Shown piece by piece: positions 1-9,974 of a stretch of DNA of 64,000 nt. The translations under genes were made by a program, and so were the position numbers. The number at the start of each line of letters is the position of its first letter. The first letter of the stretch is position 1. The notes under the pieces are model-generated. The model had not been told where the DNA came from. It saw only the letters and a list, made by a program, of their open reading frames with translations, and made no database searches. Source of the DNA: Vulcanimicrobiota bacterium (lineage in GTDB: Bacteria > Vulcanimicrobiota > Vulcanimicrobiia > Vulcanimicrobiales > Vulcanimicrobiaceae); assembly GCA_027307235.1 (NCBI GenBank), contig DAHUXH010000012.1, positions 227,036 to 291,035 of the forward strand, written 5' to 3'.

Positions 1-1
1 C

Positions 2-91
2 ACTGTCAGCACGATCATCGGCATGCATATGAGCCCCACGCCCTGGTCGAAGGTCGAAGACACACTCCGCGCCGCTTCCCCGCAGCCATGA
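2..91 (+). CDS. 3' end of an unidentified gene
   Basis: This frame is open from the window edge and ends at a TGA at 89-91, giving about 29 residues with the stretch GMHMSPTPWSKVEDTLRAA. The composition looks like a real protein tail, and a good ribosome site for the next gene follows. It could be the end of a metallo-hydrolase, but the fragment is too short to say. Confidence 0.35.
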   Translation, partial: TVSTIIGMHMSPTPWSKVEDTLRAASPQP

Positions 92-246
92 AAGCGCAGG
101 AGGGCATGCCTCACGCCGCGTAGGGTGCCCGACGAAGCCTTGCACGGGTGTGGTTGTTTCACGGCTTCTCTGACCATCTGACCAGCAAGGTGTTCGATTT
201 CCACACGCAGGGAGCAGTGTCTCCCGAGATCATGGAGAGTGAACAC

Positions 247-1176
247 ATGTCCACAGGCACGATTCAATTTTACGGGAGCGGCCTCTTTCAGGACGCCTAT
301 CCCAATCCGACGGTGCCCTACGCCACCCAACTCGCGCAGATCCAAAAATCACCGTTCAACCGCTGCGTCCTTTGGGCGCTGCACGTTCAGACGAACGGAG
401 ATTTCTATTACAACGATACGCCGATGGTGCAGAACGGCAAGTTCGTCACGAGTACCGATCCCACGAAAGGGGTCAACCCGGATCTCGCGAGCCTGCTTTC
501 GCAAGTGAAGAGCGGCGGGAACGTCGGCAAGATTTTGTTCAGCATTGGGCCGTTCCAAAGCGATTTCGATCACATCGTCGCCAACCTTGCGAGTGCCAGG
601 GCAAACTTCGCCGCACTCAAGGCAGCGCTGCCGATCGACGGCATCGATTTTGATTACGAGGGTAATTACGGCGACCAAGACGCAACCAACCTCGCGAATC
701 TCACAACGCTTCTTTACAAGGACCTCGGCCTCGAGGTGACCTACTGCCCGTACACCTACGAGAGTTTCTGGCTGTCCTGTCTCGCGCAGGTCTACCAAAA
801 GAACAAGAACGTGCAACTCGTCAGCGCGTTCAATTTGCAGTGCTACGACGGTGGAACGGGGAACGACCCGGCACAGTGGGCAGCGGAGATTTCGAGCTAC
901 GGCTCGCCGCTCGGGATCGCGGACCCCATCACATTCATCTTCCCCGGCTTCTGGGTTGCGCATGCCGGCGCAAAATCTGGAATGGGTCAGTGCCCAAGCG
1001 AGATGCAGTCGACATTCACAGCGCTGCAACCTGAAGGTGTCGTCGGAGGGTGGGTCTGGAATTCGGGCGACATCTTCAACAACGAATCGGCCGCATTATG
1101 TCCAAATCAGGACGTGACGCCGAACGGTTATGCTTCGGCAATCGCAAACGGCCTCGGATTGCTCGCGAACCGTTAG
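247..1176 (+). CDS. GH18-like (chitinase-fold) glycoside hydrolase
   Basis: The protein has 309 residues if it starts at the ATG at 247, which has a GGAG ribosome site at 234-237. A GTG at 148 would add 33 residues of unlikely composition. Residues 131-138 read DGIDFDYE, the DxxDxDxE signature of family 18 glycosidases, with Glu138 as the expected acid/base. A preceding beta-strand (GKILFSIGPF) and a late W-rich strand (VVGGWVWNSGD) fit a TIM barrel. GH18 enzymes cleave chitin or related beta-1,4 GlcNAc polymers, but some members are catalytically dead lectins or inhibitors. No export signal is visible, which is unusual for a secreted chitinase. A strong terminator follows, so it is probably a single-gene unit. 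The fold is likely; the substrate is unknown. Confidence 0.75.
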   Translation: MSTGTIQFYGSGLFQDAYPNPTVPYATQLAQIQKSPFNRCVLWALHVQTNGDFYYNDTPMVQNGKFVTSTDPTKGVNPDLASLLSQVKSGGNVGKILFSIGPFQSDFDHIVANLASARANFAALKAALPIDGIDFDYEGNYGDQDATNLANLTTLLYKDLGLEVTYCPYTYESFWLSCLAQVYQKNKNVQLVSAFNLQCYDGGTGNDPAQWAAEISSYGSPLGIADPITFIFPGFWVAHAGAKSGMGQCPSEMQSTFTALQPEGVVGGWVWNSGDIFNNESAALCPNQDVTPNGYASAIANGLGLLANR

Positions 1177-1195
1177 TCAACAAGGTCCCGCCCAT

Positions 1196-1238
1196 ATGCC
1201 GCGCCGCGACTCACTCGCGCGCGGCATCTTTCTTTTTC
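1196..1238 (+). terminator. Rho-independent terminator of the GH18-like gene
   Basis: The arms ATGCCGCGC (1196-1204) and GCGCGGCAT (1219-1227) form a 9-bp GC-rich stem, followed by CTTTCTTTTTC. It lies 20 nt past the stop codon at 1176. Confidence 0.8.
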
Positions 1239-1275
1239 GGCTTGCAAACCTTATGGTCAATCTCATAGGCAACGC

Positions 1276-2433
1276 CTACTCCACCGCATCGACGATACGA
1301 ATTATGTCAGCACACAGGTACAGGTGCTGTTTACCGCTATCTCTGTACCGTTCGATGATGCCGAATTCCACGAGTTTCAAAACTGTATCGCGCGACGATT
1401 GCCAGGAGAAACCCAACACGTTCTCGGCGATTGCATAGGTCATTACGGGGAGCCTGAACAGTTCATCGGCAAGCCGCAAGGGTGCGGCCGTTACACGTGC
1501 CTCGGTTAATTTCTTACGGTATTGCTCACGTAGTTCTTGTAGTTGTTTGGTGCGTTGCACCGCGTCACGCGCTTGTAGCGCGATGCCGCGCAGGAAGAAC
1601 AGTATCCACGGCTCCCACTGCCCGTCCTTGCTGATGTTGAGCATGAGATCGTTGTATTGCTGCCGCCGACGTTCAAAGTATGCGCTCAAATAAAGCATCG
1701 GCACGGCAAGCCGTTTCTCGGCGCATAACATGAGCGTGATGAGTAATCGCCCGATGCGTCCGTTACCGTCGAGGAATGGATGGATCGCCTCGAACTGATA
1801 GTGCACCAGCGCAAGGCGCACGATCAACGGCAGCCGATCCGGCTTTTGGATGTACTGGCCCAGCGCATCGAACGCCTCATCGAGGAAATACGGCGGCGGC
1901 GGAACGTAACGCGCTTCGGCGATGCCCAAACCGTGCGGACCGATGTACACCTGCGTCTTACGAAATTGGCCGGGGTGCGTATTCTCCTCGTCGATTCCTG
2001 CGAGTAGTTTCTTGTGAACCTCGCAGAGCAATCGTTTGCCGATCGGAATGTCTCCACAGCGCGCGAGCGCGTACTGAAGTGCGGCGACATAGTTTGACAC
2101 TTCCCGGTTGTCACGCTCGCGTTCAGACTTCTCGAACTGCGCCGCCTCAAAAAGCACGAGATCGGAGAACGTCGTCTGGGTTCCCTCGATGCGGCTTGAT
2201 AGCACTGCTTCCTTACGCAAGAACGGCGCGATGAGCAACTGAGGATCGGGGAGGTTTTGGCCATGACCATCCAGCCGACCTAATTCCGTTGTCGCTTCAT
2301 CGAGCGCGAGAATCACATCGGGAGACAGCACGAAATTAGCGAGCGGCAGCGGCTTGGGCAAGAAAGCAACCCCGCCCTCGGTGATGCGCACAAGTTCTCC
2401 GGTCATCCGGTTAGTAAATGACCACGGCTCCAT
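1276..2433 (-). CDS. Fic family protein (AMPylase) with C-terminal winged helix
   Basis: This is a 385-residue Fic-domain protein. Residues 218-226 give the catalytic motif HPFLDGNGR, where the His acts as base and the DGNGR loop binds the nucleotide phosphates. Residues 79-84 (SSRIEG) match the [S/T]xxxE[G/N] inhibitory helix, here N-terminal to the Fic core (class II), so activity is probably autoinhibited through Glu83. The last 60 residues look like a winged-helix DNA-binding domain, as in many stand-alone bacterial Fic proteins. These enzymes transfer AMP to hydroxyl side chains of target proteins; the target is unknown here. The ATG at 2433 has only a distant GGAGG about 18 nt upstream, and repeated CCTAGG elements lie in between. 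The gene stands alone, so it may regulate itself. Confidence 0.9.
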   Translation of the reverse strand: MEPWSFTNRMTGELVRITEGGVAFLPKPLPLANFVLSPDVILALDEATTELGRLDGHGQNLPDPQLLIAPFLRKEAVLSSRIEGTQTTFSDLVLFEAAQFEKSERERDNREVSNYVAALQYALARCGDIPIGKRLLCEVHKKLLAGIDEENTHPGQFRKTQVYIGPHGLGIAEARYVPPPPYFLDEAFDALGQYIQKPDRLPLIVRLALVHYQFEAIHPFLDGNGRIGRLLITLMLCAEKRLAVPMLYLSAYFERRRQQYNDLMLNISKDGQWEPWILFFLRGIALQARDAVQRTKQLQELREQYRKKLTEARVTAAPLRLADELFRLPVMTYAIAENVLGFSWQSSRDTVLKLVEFGIIERYRDSGKQHLYLCADIIRIVDAVE

Positions 2434-2508
2434 GGTTTGCCTAGGGTTGCCTCCGTTACTCTAGGTAAAATGGCAGTTTGCCTAGGTTTCGTGACCACAA
2501 CCCTAGGG
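2434..2508. repeat. Iterated CCTAGG elements upstream of fic
   Basis: Four CTAGG-centred sites lie within 75 bp just upstream of the fic start. Two are direct copies of TTTGCCTAGG on the + strand (2436-2445 and 2477-2486). One is in the opposite orientation (TTTACCTAGAG read on the minus strand, 2459-2469). One is a CCCTAGGG palindrome (2501-2508). The first copy abuts the start codon. The arrangement suggests operator sites for a regulator, possibly the winged-helix tail of Fic itself. Confidence 0.5.
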
Positions 2509-2519
2509 CCTCCCCCGCG

Positions 2520-3015
2520 TCGGCGCGAGGATCGCTGAGTCCTCCGCAGGCGCTCTCCGGCAAATGTCGCAATAAACTGGTAGGCGCCCGATCGGTGGGA
2601 AAGCGTATGGATATGCCGCACTTCGCCGGATGTTTGAGCACGAAACTGGCGATCGGACGTAACGCACTAAACGCTTTATGAACGTCACTTACCGCGGCGC
2701 ACGATCACTCGCGCACCGAACCGCAAGGGCAAACCGCTCGCAGGCGGCACGCTGCGAAACATCCTCGTCACGCTGTTCACGCGAATCACAGTGCGCGAGC
2801 CGACGCTATTGGATTCTTCACGCGCGCCGACGCAAACCCGTGGAATCCGGATGAACTCTCCCGGAAATTCTCGCGGCTCATCTACGTGCGCTTGTTTGAT
2901 GAGGGCGGCGCGAGAAGGCGCAGCGCCTCGACCGCCTACCTGCGCGATGCGGTAGACGCATCATGCCGGGGATCAAAAGCAGAAATGCCGATAAACTCGC
3001 GCGTTTTTGGGGATG
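2520..3015. other. Gene-poor stretch, possible decayed remnant
   Basis: I found no convincing gene here. Frames are open for short distances only. One + frame (about 2800-2900) carries a protein-like piece, NPWNPDELSRKFSRLIY, which runs into the tRNA-Sec gene without a clear start. It may be a fragment of a decayed gene, but I cannot name it. Confidence 0.3.
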
Positions 3016-3109
3016 TGGCGGGAAAGTGTAGGAATCGAACCTACCAGCCGCCTTGCGGCGACCTCAGCGGTTTTGAAGACCGTGCGGGCCACCAGACCCG
3101 TACTTTCCC
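3016..3109 (-). tRNA. selC: tRNA-Sec (anticodon UCA)
   Basis: Read on the minus strand, this 94-nt tRNA starts GGGAAAGT at 3109 and ends ACTTTCCC, then discriminator G and an encoded CCA at 3016-3018. The acceptor stem is 8 bp and the T stem 5 bp (GTAGG/CCTAC), the 8+5 geometry typical of bacterial tRNA-Sec rather than the usual 7+5. The anticodon loop is CTTCAAA with anticodon TCA. A long variable arm (GCCGC/GCGGC) follows. It reads in-frame UGA as selenocysteine and would be delivered by SelB after conversion of Ser-tRNA by SelA, both encoded 12-15 kb away. Confidence 0.95.
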
Positions 3110-3530
3110 ATCGGATACCCTATTTCGCCGGATTCGCGTTTCCTACGAGATCGTCCTGATATGCCACTGCGGCGAACCGCCTTTGCGACGCGGATTCAGA
3201 GAAGCGTTCGCGGCGACGCTCTTTCGTGCGTGATGCGATCGCCGCCTATCCGCGCGTGGCTTTCACGAACTCCGATGAAGTGGTGATGCGTCAGCCTGTC
3301 CATCGCGAATGACTTCACCGTTCCTCGCATTGCTCAGTAGCGCGAACGAAGTGTCTAGTTTGTGTATGGGATTGGTTTGAATTTTGATCAGGGAAAGAAC
3401 CCGCAAACCTTCGCGCGTAAAATCTTCTCGAAGTGTACTCCTGTAGGCAGCGGCCGAGTTTTGGTTTGGATGATCATTAATCGTTACCAGCCCGGGTGGT
3501 GGACTTTTTACTAATGCCGGAATTCGCGAA
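3110..3530. other. Non-coding stretch between tRNA-Sec and the XRE gene
   Basis: About 420 bp with no supportable gene. A short open frame near 3220-3312 has no plausible start or family. The GC content falls towards the XRE gene, which suggests a promoter region there. Confidence 0.3.
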
Positions 3531-3547
3531 TATCCCGTTTTGGGATA
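3531..3547. promoter_or_regulatory. Inverted repeat upstream of the XRE gene
   Basis: TATCCC-GTTTT-GGGATA is a perfect 6-bp inverted repeat with a 5-nt spacer, 39 bp upstream of the XRE start codon. It is a plausible operator for autoregulation by that protein. Confidence 0.5.
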
Positions 3548-3586
3548 GCTTTCCGCGGCAATTCATAATCGGGCGGTGGAGGCCCG

Positions 3587-3889
3587 TTGAGCAAATCAAT
3601 CCATACGGCCCTTTACAAGAGGCTACGGCAGTTGCTGGTGAGCTATCGTGAAAAGGGTGAGATGACTCAGTCGGAACTTGCGGCGGCGATCGGGAAGCCG
3701 CAATCGTTTATCTCGAAAGTTGAAAGCGGTGAACGTCGCCTAGACATTGTCGAGTTGATTCAAATTCTCAACGCATTGCATGCTGATCCAGGTGAATTCA
3801 TCGACGAACTGCTCCCGGGAGCACGCCTCTTCAGCACGGACGGTGCTTCTGCGTCGGACGTTATCGTGGTCGATCATGCAAGCATTTAA
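3587..3889 (+). CDS. XRE-family HTH regulator
   Basis: A 100-residue protein that starts at TTG 3587, supported by GGAGG at 3578-3582. Residues about 10-65 form a Cro/CI-type helix-turn-helix (MTQSELAAAIGKPQSFISKV, then ESGERRLDIVEL). The C-terminal 35 residues are short and acidic. Such proteins are usually local DNA-binding repressors. It sits alone between tRNA-Sec and a histidine kinase; an inverted repeat upstream may be its own operator. No toxin partner is adjacent. Confidence 0.85.
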   Translation: MSKSIHTALYKRLRQLLVSYREKGEMTQSELAAAIGKPQSFISKVESGERRLDIVELIQILNALHADPGEFIDELLPGARLFSTDGASASDVIVVDHASI

Positions 3890-3918
3890 TCGTTTTGTAA
3901 TCGTAACAGGTCATAATC

Positions 3919-3930
3919 TTTACATGTAAA
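3919..3930. promoter_or_regulatory. 12-bp palindrome TTTACATGTAAA
   Basis: A perfect AT-rich palindrome between the XRE gene and the histidine kinase, 67 bp upstream of the ATG at 3997. It could be a regulator site or part of the promoter region. Confidence 0.35.
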
Positions 3931-3996
3931 CACTAGCTTCAACACATCGCACACTCCGAACTTTCGTTTCGTTACCGATACATAATGCGGGGGATT

Positions 3997-5319
3997 ATGA
4001 CCATCACCGAGCCAGCAGCGCTTGGACGGGAAGATATTCTCGACCGGCTTCTTACCACGACGCGCGACGTACTCCAGGCGCATGAATTGACACCTGCGCT
4101 GGAGTCAGTTGCCCGTGCCGTGGTGGAATTGTTCGGCTTTAAGTACGTGACAATCGTGGCCGCAGATTTCCCCGGCGGTGACCTGAAGCGACGCGTCGTG
4201 CTCGGCTGGCCTGAAGCGGTGATCGAAGAACGCCTGGGTGAACATGTCGAGCGGAACGCTGTCGAACGCCTTCTCCAGAAACGTTTTGAAATCGTCCCGA
4301 ACTGTTACTACGTATCGGCGGAAGATGACGTTCATTGGGAACGCACGATCTACGCCGGCGACATGCCGCTCGATGCGCCGCGAACGCAATCCGATGCGTG
4401 GCACGAGCGCGACCTCCTCGCGTTGGTGCTTTCAGACAGCGACGGCGAGATGCTGGGTTACCTGTCCGCTGACGGTCCGCACGACGGACGCATACCGTCG
4501 CGCAGCATGCTCGAGCAGATGCAGTTGTTCGTCAATCTGGTTGCGTTGGCGCTGGCGAACACACGCGCACACCGGTCCGAGGTCGAACGGCGTGAACTCT
4601 TGGAGCAGCACTCCCAACTCCAAACCGAATTCTTCGCGATGGTCTCGCACGAAGTACGTTCACCGCTCTCGGCGATCCGCGGGGCAACGGCTATCCTAGA
4701 GTCGCACTTCGATTCGCTATCGCTCGAACGCCGGAATGAACTGCTGAGCGTGATCGGCAGTTCTACGACGCGGCTCTCGACGATTTTCGATGACTTCTTG
4801 CTGCTCTCGCGCATGGATGCCGGCAAACTCACCTTGCGGATCGAGCCGGTCGATCCAATCGCTATCTGCACCGAATCGATTGCGCGCATGGAGAGCGAGC
4901 ACCCCGGCCGCGAGTTTTGTATGGCGTATATCCAGCCGGTGCCGATGATTCGCGCCGATGAAGGCCGCGTCGTGCAGATCCTCACAAATCTCCTCTCGAA
5001 CGCATCGAAGTACTCGTTTGCAAATACGCCGGTGACCGTCGAAATTAAAGTCTACGACGATCGCGTGCTATTCGCGATCTCGAACGAGGGCCGGGGCATC
5101 GATCGGGAGGACCGGGGCAAGCTCTTCACCCGCTTTGGACATCTGTCGCACTCCGACGGATCGACCGGACTCGGGCTCCACATCTGCGCCCAACTGACCG
5201 AACTCATGAACGGCCGCGTCGGCTGCGAGAGCGAGCCGAACAAGCGAACGACGTTCTGGTTCACCATGCCCCGTGCCGACGTCGCCGCTCTGGCGCAGGC
5301 CCCAAGCCTGGACGGATGA
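3997..5319 (+). CDS. GAF-domain sensor histidine kinase
   Basis: The protein has 440 residues from the ATG at 3997; an ATG at 3985 would add four. An N-terminal region of about 190 residues resembles a GAF sensor domain. A dimerisation helix with the H-box FFAMVSHEVRSPLSAIRG follows, then an ATPase domain with N-box QILTNLLSNASKYS and G-box STGLGLHIC. No membrane segment is seen, so it is cytoplasmic. It would autophosphorylate on the H-box His and pass the phosphate to a response regulator. None is encoded nearby, so it is an orphan kinase. The stop lies only 46 bp from the decayed tnpB. Confidence 0.9.
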   Translation: MTITEPAALGREDILDRLLTTTRDVLQAHELTPALESVARAVVELFGFKYVTIVAADFPGGDLKRRVVLGWPEAVIEERLGEHVERNAVERLLQKRFEIVPNCYYVSAEDDVHWERTIYAGDMPLDAPRTQSDAWHERDLLALVLSDSDGEMLGYLSADGPHDGRIPSRSMLEQMQLFVNLVALALANTRAHRSEVERRELLEQHSQLQTEFFAMVSHEVRSPLSAIRGATAILESHFDSLSLERRNELLSVIGSSTTRLSTIFDDFLLLSRMDAGKLTLRIEPVDPIAICTESIARMESEHPGREFCMAYIQPVPMIRADEGRVVQILTNLLSNASKYSFANTPVTVEIKVYDDRVLFAISNEGRGIDREDRGKLFTRFGHLSHSDGSTGLGLHICAQLTELMNGRVGCESEPNKRTTFWFTMPRADVAALAQAPSLDG

Positions 5320-5365
5320 ACGACTCCACCTGACGCCGCGGGTACAAGGTGAAATTTCGTGTTGC

Positions 5366-6363
5366 TCACGCTGATTGCGCGAGGCACCCGGTCGGTTCCC
5401 GGCCGGTGTGGGCCAGCGCCCACAAGAGAGTGACGCGCGCAGCGTTTTGATCGCGTGAAAAGGCCAAGCCGCATGCACAGACGTGTTGGCGCTCCGCGAG
5501 CGTTTTCGTACGCTGCACTCCACAGTTGCTGCACGTTTGGCTTGGTTTGACCGTATGCGACGGAACCTCGACGAACTCGACACCAGCTTCTGCCGCTTTG
5601 TATGCGAGCATATCGAGAAATGCGCGTGGGGCCGTCGCGAGTATCTCGCGATTGAGGCCCGCCTTTTGCGCAACGTTGCGCCCGGGTGATTCGACCGTTC
5701 CTCTGGCCGAACGGGTCATCTTCCTGATCGAGAGCGATTCGGTCGCGATGAGATTCGACGCTTTCACCAGCGCTGCCGAGAGCTGATGCAGAAAGTTGTG
5801 GCGCCGAGCGGCCGTCTTACGCTGGATTGTGCTGACGGCCAGGCGTGCCTTAAGGCGGTTCTTCGAGCATTTGTCCTTGCGCGCAAGGTTCTGCTGCGCC
5901 GCTTCCAGCTTGGCGCGCATCTGTGTGAAGAAGCGCGGGTTCTCGATTGCCGAGAAGCTGCCGTCGTCGTGGGCGAGCGTGGCGAACGTCTCGACACCCC
6001 AATCCAAGCCAACGGCAGACGTTCCGCCTGACACCTGAGAGACGCGGCCTGCCATGTCGGTCGCCGTTGCCAGGTGTGAAGCGGAAGCCATCGCCGTGCG
6101 TCTTATATCCCCAGCCTGAGAACCGGGCGAACGCCTGAAAGCGCGGGAAACCTGGGGCTTCGCCGTTCTTGCAGCGCCGAAAGAACGACGCGCATTTGAT
6201 CGTATGCCGACAGGCTCTTGCGCTGCAGCCGCCAGGCGGCGATGCGCTGTTCGAGCGCGGCGTTATAGAGCCGTTGGTGCAGCCCGAGCATATCCAGCAG
6301 CGCCGCCTCCTGCGAGCGCGACGGATAGAGGCGATAGACGACCTTGCGCGAGACGGGCTCCAT
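5366..6363 (-). pseudogene. Decayed tnpB (IS200/IS605 or IS607-type accessory nuclease)
   Basis: TnpB sequence is spread over three frames. From ATG 6363 the N-terminal part (YRLYPSRSQEAALLDMLGLH) is intact up to SAYDQMR. The next piece (FFRRCKNGEAPGFPRFQAFA, then WGYKTHGDG) lies in another frame, with about 35 usual residues missing between. The C-terminal part is in a third frame, stop at 5366, and keeps RuvC-like residues (GLDWGVETF, ESLSIRKMTRS, SRDQNAARV) and a zinc finger (CSNC and CAC). At least two frameshifts and a deletion inactivate it. No tnpA is present. It lies between the kinase stop and the typA promoter. Confidence 0.85.
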
Positions 6364-6460
6364 CGTGCCTACTATTGCCTTTCTGGATGCCATGCGGGTG
6401 ACATTCTGGAATCGCCTGCAAGGTAGGTGCCGCGCGCCTCTGCGCGTAAAGGCGGCTGCC

Positions 6461-8287
<1,827 letters not shown>

Positions 8288-8292
8288 GGTCT

Positions 8293-8312
8293 AGGAGCCT
8301 GTGCAGGCTCCT
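8293..8312. terminator. Hairpin between typA and the glycosyltransferase
   Basis: AGGAGCC-TGTGCA-GGCTCCT gives a perfect 7-bp stem between two convergent genes. It has no clear U-tract, so it may be a weak or bidirectional terminator. Confidence 0.45.
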
Positions 8313-9913
8313 TAGCCCAGCGGTATCGGCGAATCGGCTCTTGCACGCGCCGGCCGCTCAAGCCCGGAGCGCGCCACGCGCGCAAGATCGAGGACGCGCA
8401 TCGCGCTGCGCCGAGGAGAGAACCGTCGCGAGAAATCGGCGACCGCGCACGTCGCTTTCGCCCGGCGTGATGCGACATCGCGCAACGCGCGCTCGGCCAG
8501 CGACGGCAACGCGGACGTAGACCCGATGAACGCGACGTCGTCAGCGTAGATGCGGCGCGTCGCCGCATGCTCGAGGACGACCGTGGGGATACCGGCACGG
8601 GCGAGCAACACGTTGCCGTACGCGCACGTGTCGGTCAAGCCCGCAAAGATCGCAACATCGAGATAGGTGGGTTCGCCGTGCGCGAACAGCATCTGCCCGT
8701 CGAGCGCGACAATCTCCAGCTGCGGATCGGACGCGCGGACGGCGGCAACGGCAGCGGCAACAGCGTGTTGCTTTTCCGGCGTATCGCCGGCGGCGACAAA
8801 GACGCCGACGCGACGCGCAGCCACGTCATCCGCGTGCCGTACACCGCAGTGTGCTGCGCGTTCGGCATCCACTCCCGGCAGCCAGGGGATGCTCCCCGCA
8901 TAGGCACCGTGCGCGGTCAGAGCGGCGAAGCCGTCGTCGCCGGCGGCAACCGTCACTCCGGCTCTGGGTGATGGCTCCGGCGCAAACCAGTCGAGCGAAG
9001 CGGCGATGCGAAACCGCCGGTTGACCAACGACCAGGGCGCGATGCGATCGGCGACCATCGGATGTCCGAACGAACGCATGCCGCCCAGCAGATCGTCGAG
9101 TGCGCGATCAAGCAATAGATCGCCGTGTGTGTCGCGGCGCACGACCACCGCACCGACCTCGCCGCGTTCGACGCGCGCGACGTCATGCAAACGACGATGC
9201 CAACGACGAAAGAACCGCATCTCGTTGTGCTGCTCGTGATCGAAGCGGCCGTCGGTAGCACCTTCATAGTGCGCGAACGCCGCGTCGGCCACAAACCGTA
9301 CGTTTCGTCCATCTTCACCGGCACGCATACACAGATCGACGTCTTCGTAGCCGTTGCGATACGCCTGGTCGAAACCGCCCGCGGCGAGGAACCAATCACG
9401 CCGCACGGCCATCGCCGCTCCCGGCACTGCTGCGGCTTCATACGTTGCGCCGTCGTGCGCAGGTGAATCCGGAAGATGACGATGCGAATGCCACCACTGC
9501 GCGTTTGGCAACAGCACCATGCCGTTGGCCTGCAGCACACCGTCTTCGAAGACGAGCCGTCCGGCCGCGATCGCGACACGATCGTCTGAAAACGCGGCGC
9601 GAATCGGCGTCAGTGCATCGCCGAGCGGAACGGCGTCGTTGTTGAGAAACAACACCACCGGTGCTTGGGCGGCCTTCGCTCCAACGTTGCATGCGCCCGC
9701 GAAGTTCAAGTTCGTCTCCTGCCGCAACGTACACACCCAAGAAAAATCTCGCTGCATGGCTGCGGGTGTCTCATCAGTCGAAGCATTGTCGACGACGATG
9801 ACGTCAAACGCGGTCGCGCCCTCGGTGCGCAGAGCCGCAAGCGCGTCAAGACATCGGCGCGTCAACCACCAGTTGTTGCGCACCGGTATCACGACGCTGA
9901 GCATCGGATGCAT
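8312..9913 (-). CDS. Family 2 glycosyltransferase with a long C-terminal domain
   Basis: From ATG 9913 the protein is 533 residues and begins directly with the GT-A strand MLSVVIPVRNN. VIVVDNASTDET and LFLNNDA are the nucleotide-binding motifs of rhamnosyl- or mannosyltransferase-like GT2 enzymes. AAGGFDQAYRNGYEDVDLCM is the usual acceptor-loop motif. Residues after about 250 form a second domain resembling the end of a GT-B glycosyltransferase. It should act in the cytoplasm on surface polysaccharide or glycolipid precursors. No other polysaccharide gene is adjacent, so the acceptor is unknown. Open sequence upstream of 9913 overlaps the divergent thioredoxin gene and is not thought to be coding. 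Confidence 0.85.
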   Translation of the reverse strand: MHPMLSVVIPVRNNWWLTRRCLDALAALRTEGATAFDVIVVDNASTDETPAAMQRDFSWVCTLRQETNLNFAGACNVGAKAAQAPVVLFLNNDAVPLGDALTPIRAAFSDDRVAIAAGRLVFEDGVLQANGMVLLPNAQWWHSHRHLPDSPAHDGATYEAAAVPGAAMAVRRDWFLAAGGFDQAYRNGYEDVDLCMRAGEDGRNVRFVADAAFAHYEGATDGRFDHEQHNEMRFFRRWHRRLHDVARVERGEVGAVVVRRDTHGDLLLDRALDDLLGGMRSFGHPMVADRIAPWSLVNRRFRIAASLDWFAPEPSPRAGVTVAAGDDGFAALTAHGAYAGSIPWLPGVDAERAAHCGVRHADDVAARRVGVFVAAGDTPEKQHAVAAAVAAVRASDPQLEIVALDGQMLFAHGEPTYLDVAIFAGLTDTCAYGNVLLARAGIPTVVLEHAATRRIYADDVAFIGSTSALPSLAERALRDVASRRAKATCAVADFSRRFSPRRSAMRVLDLARVARSGLERPARARADSPIPLG

Positions 9914-9974
9914 GGCACGCTTTTTCGAGCGGGAAGAGGTCAGCACCTTACCGGTGCGGGAAGTAGGCGCCGTG

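Noticed and set aside
2886..3233. 115-codon frame through tRNA-Sec
   Set aside because: It reads across the tRNA gene on the opposite strand and has no start signal or family.
5366..6091. An intact 241-residue transposase
   Set aside because: The frame begins inside TnpB, and the sequence before it continues in two other frames, so it is a broken gene, not a short functional one. Programmed frameshifting is unlikely with a deletion also present.
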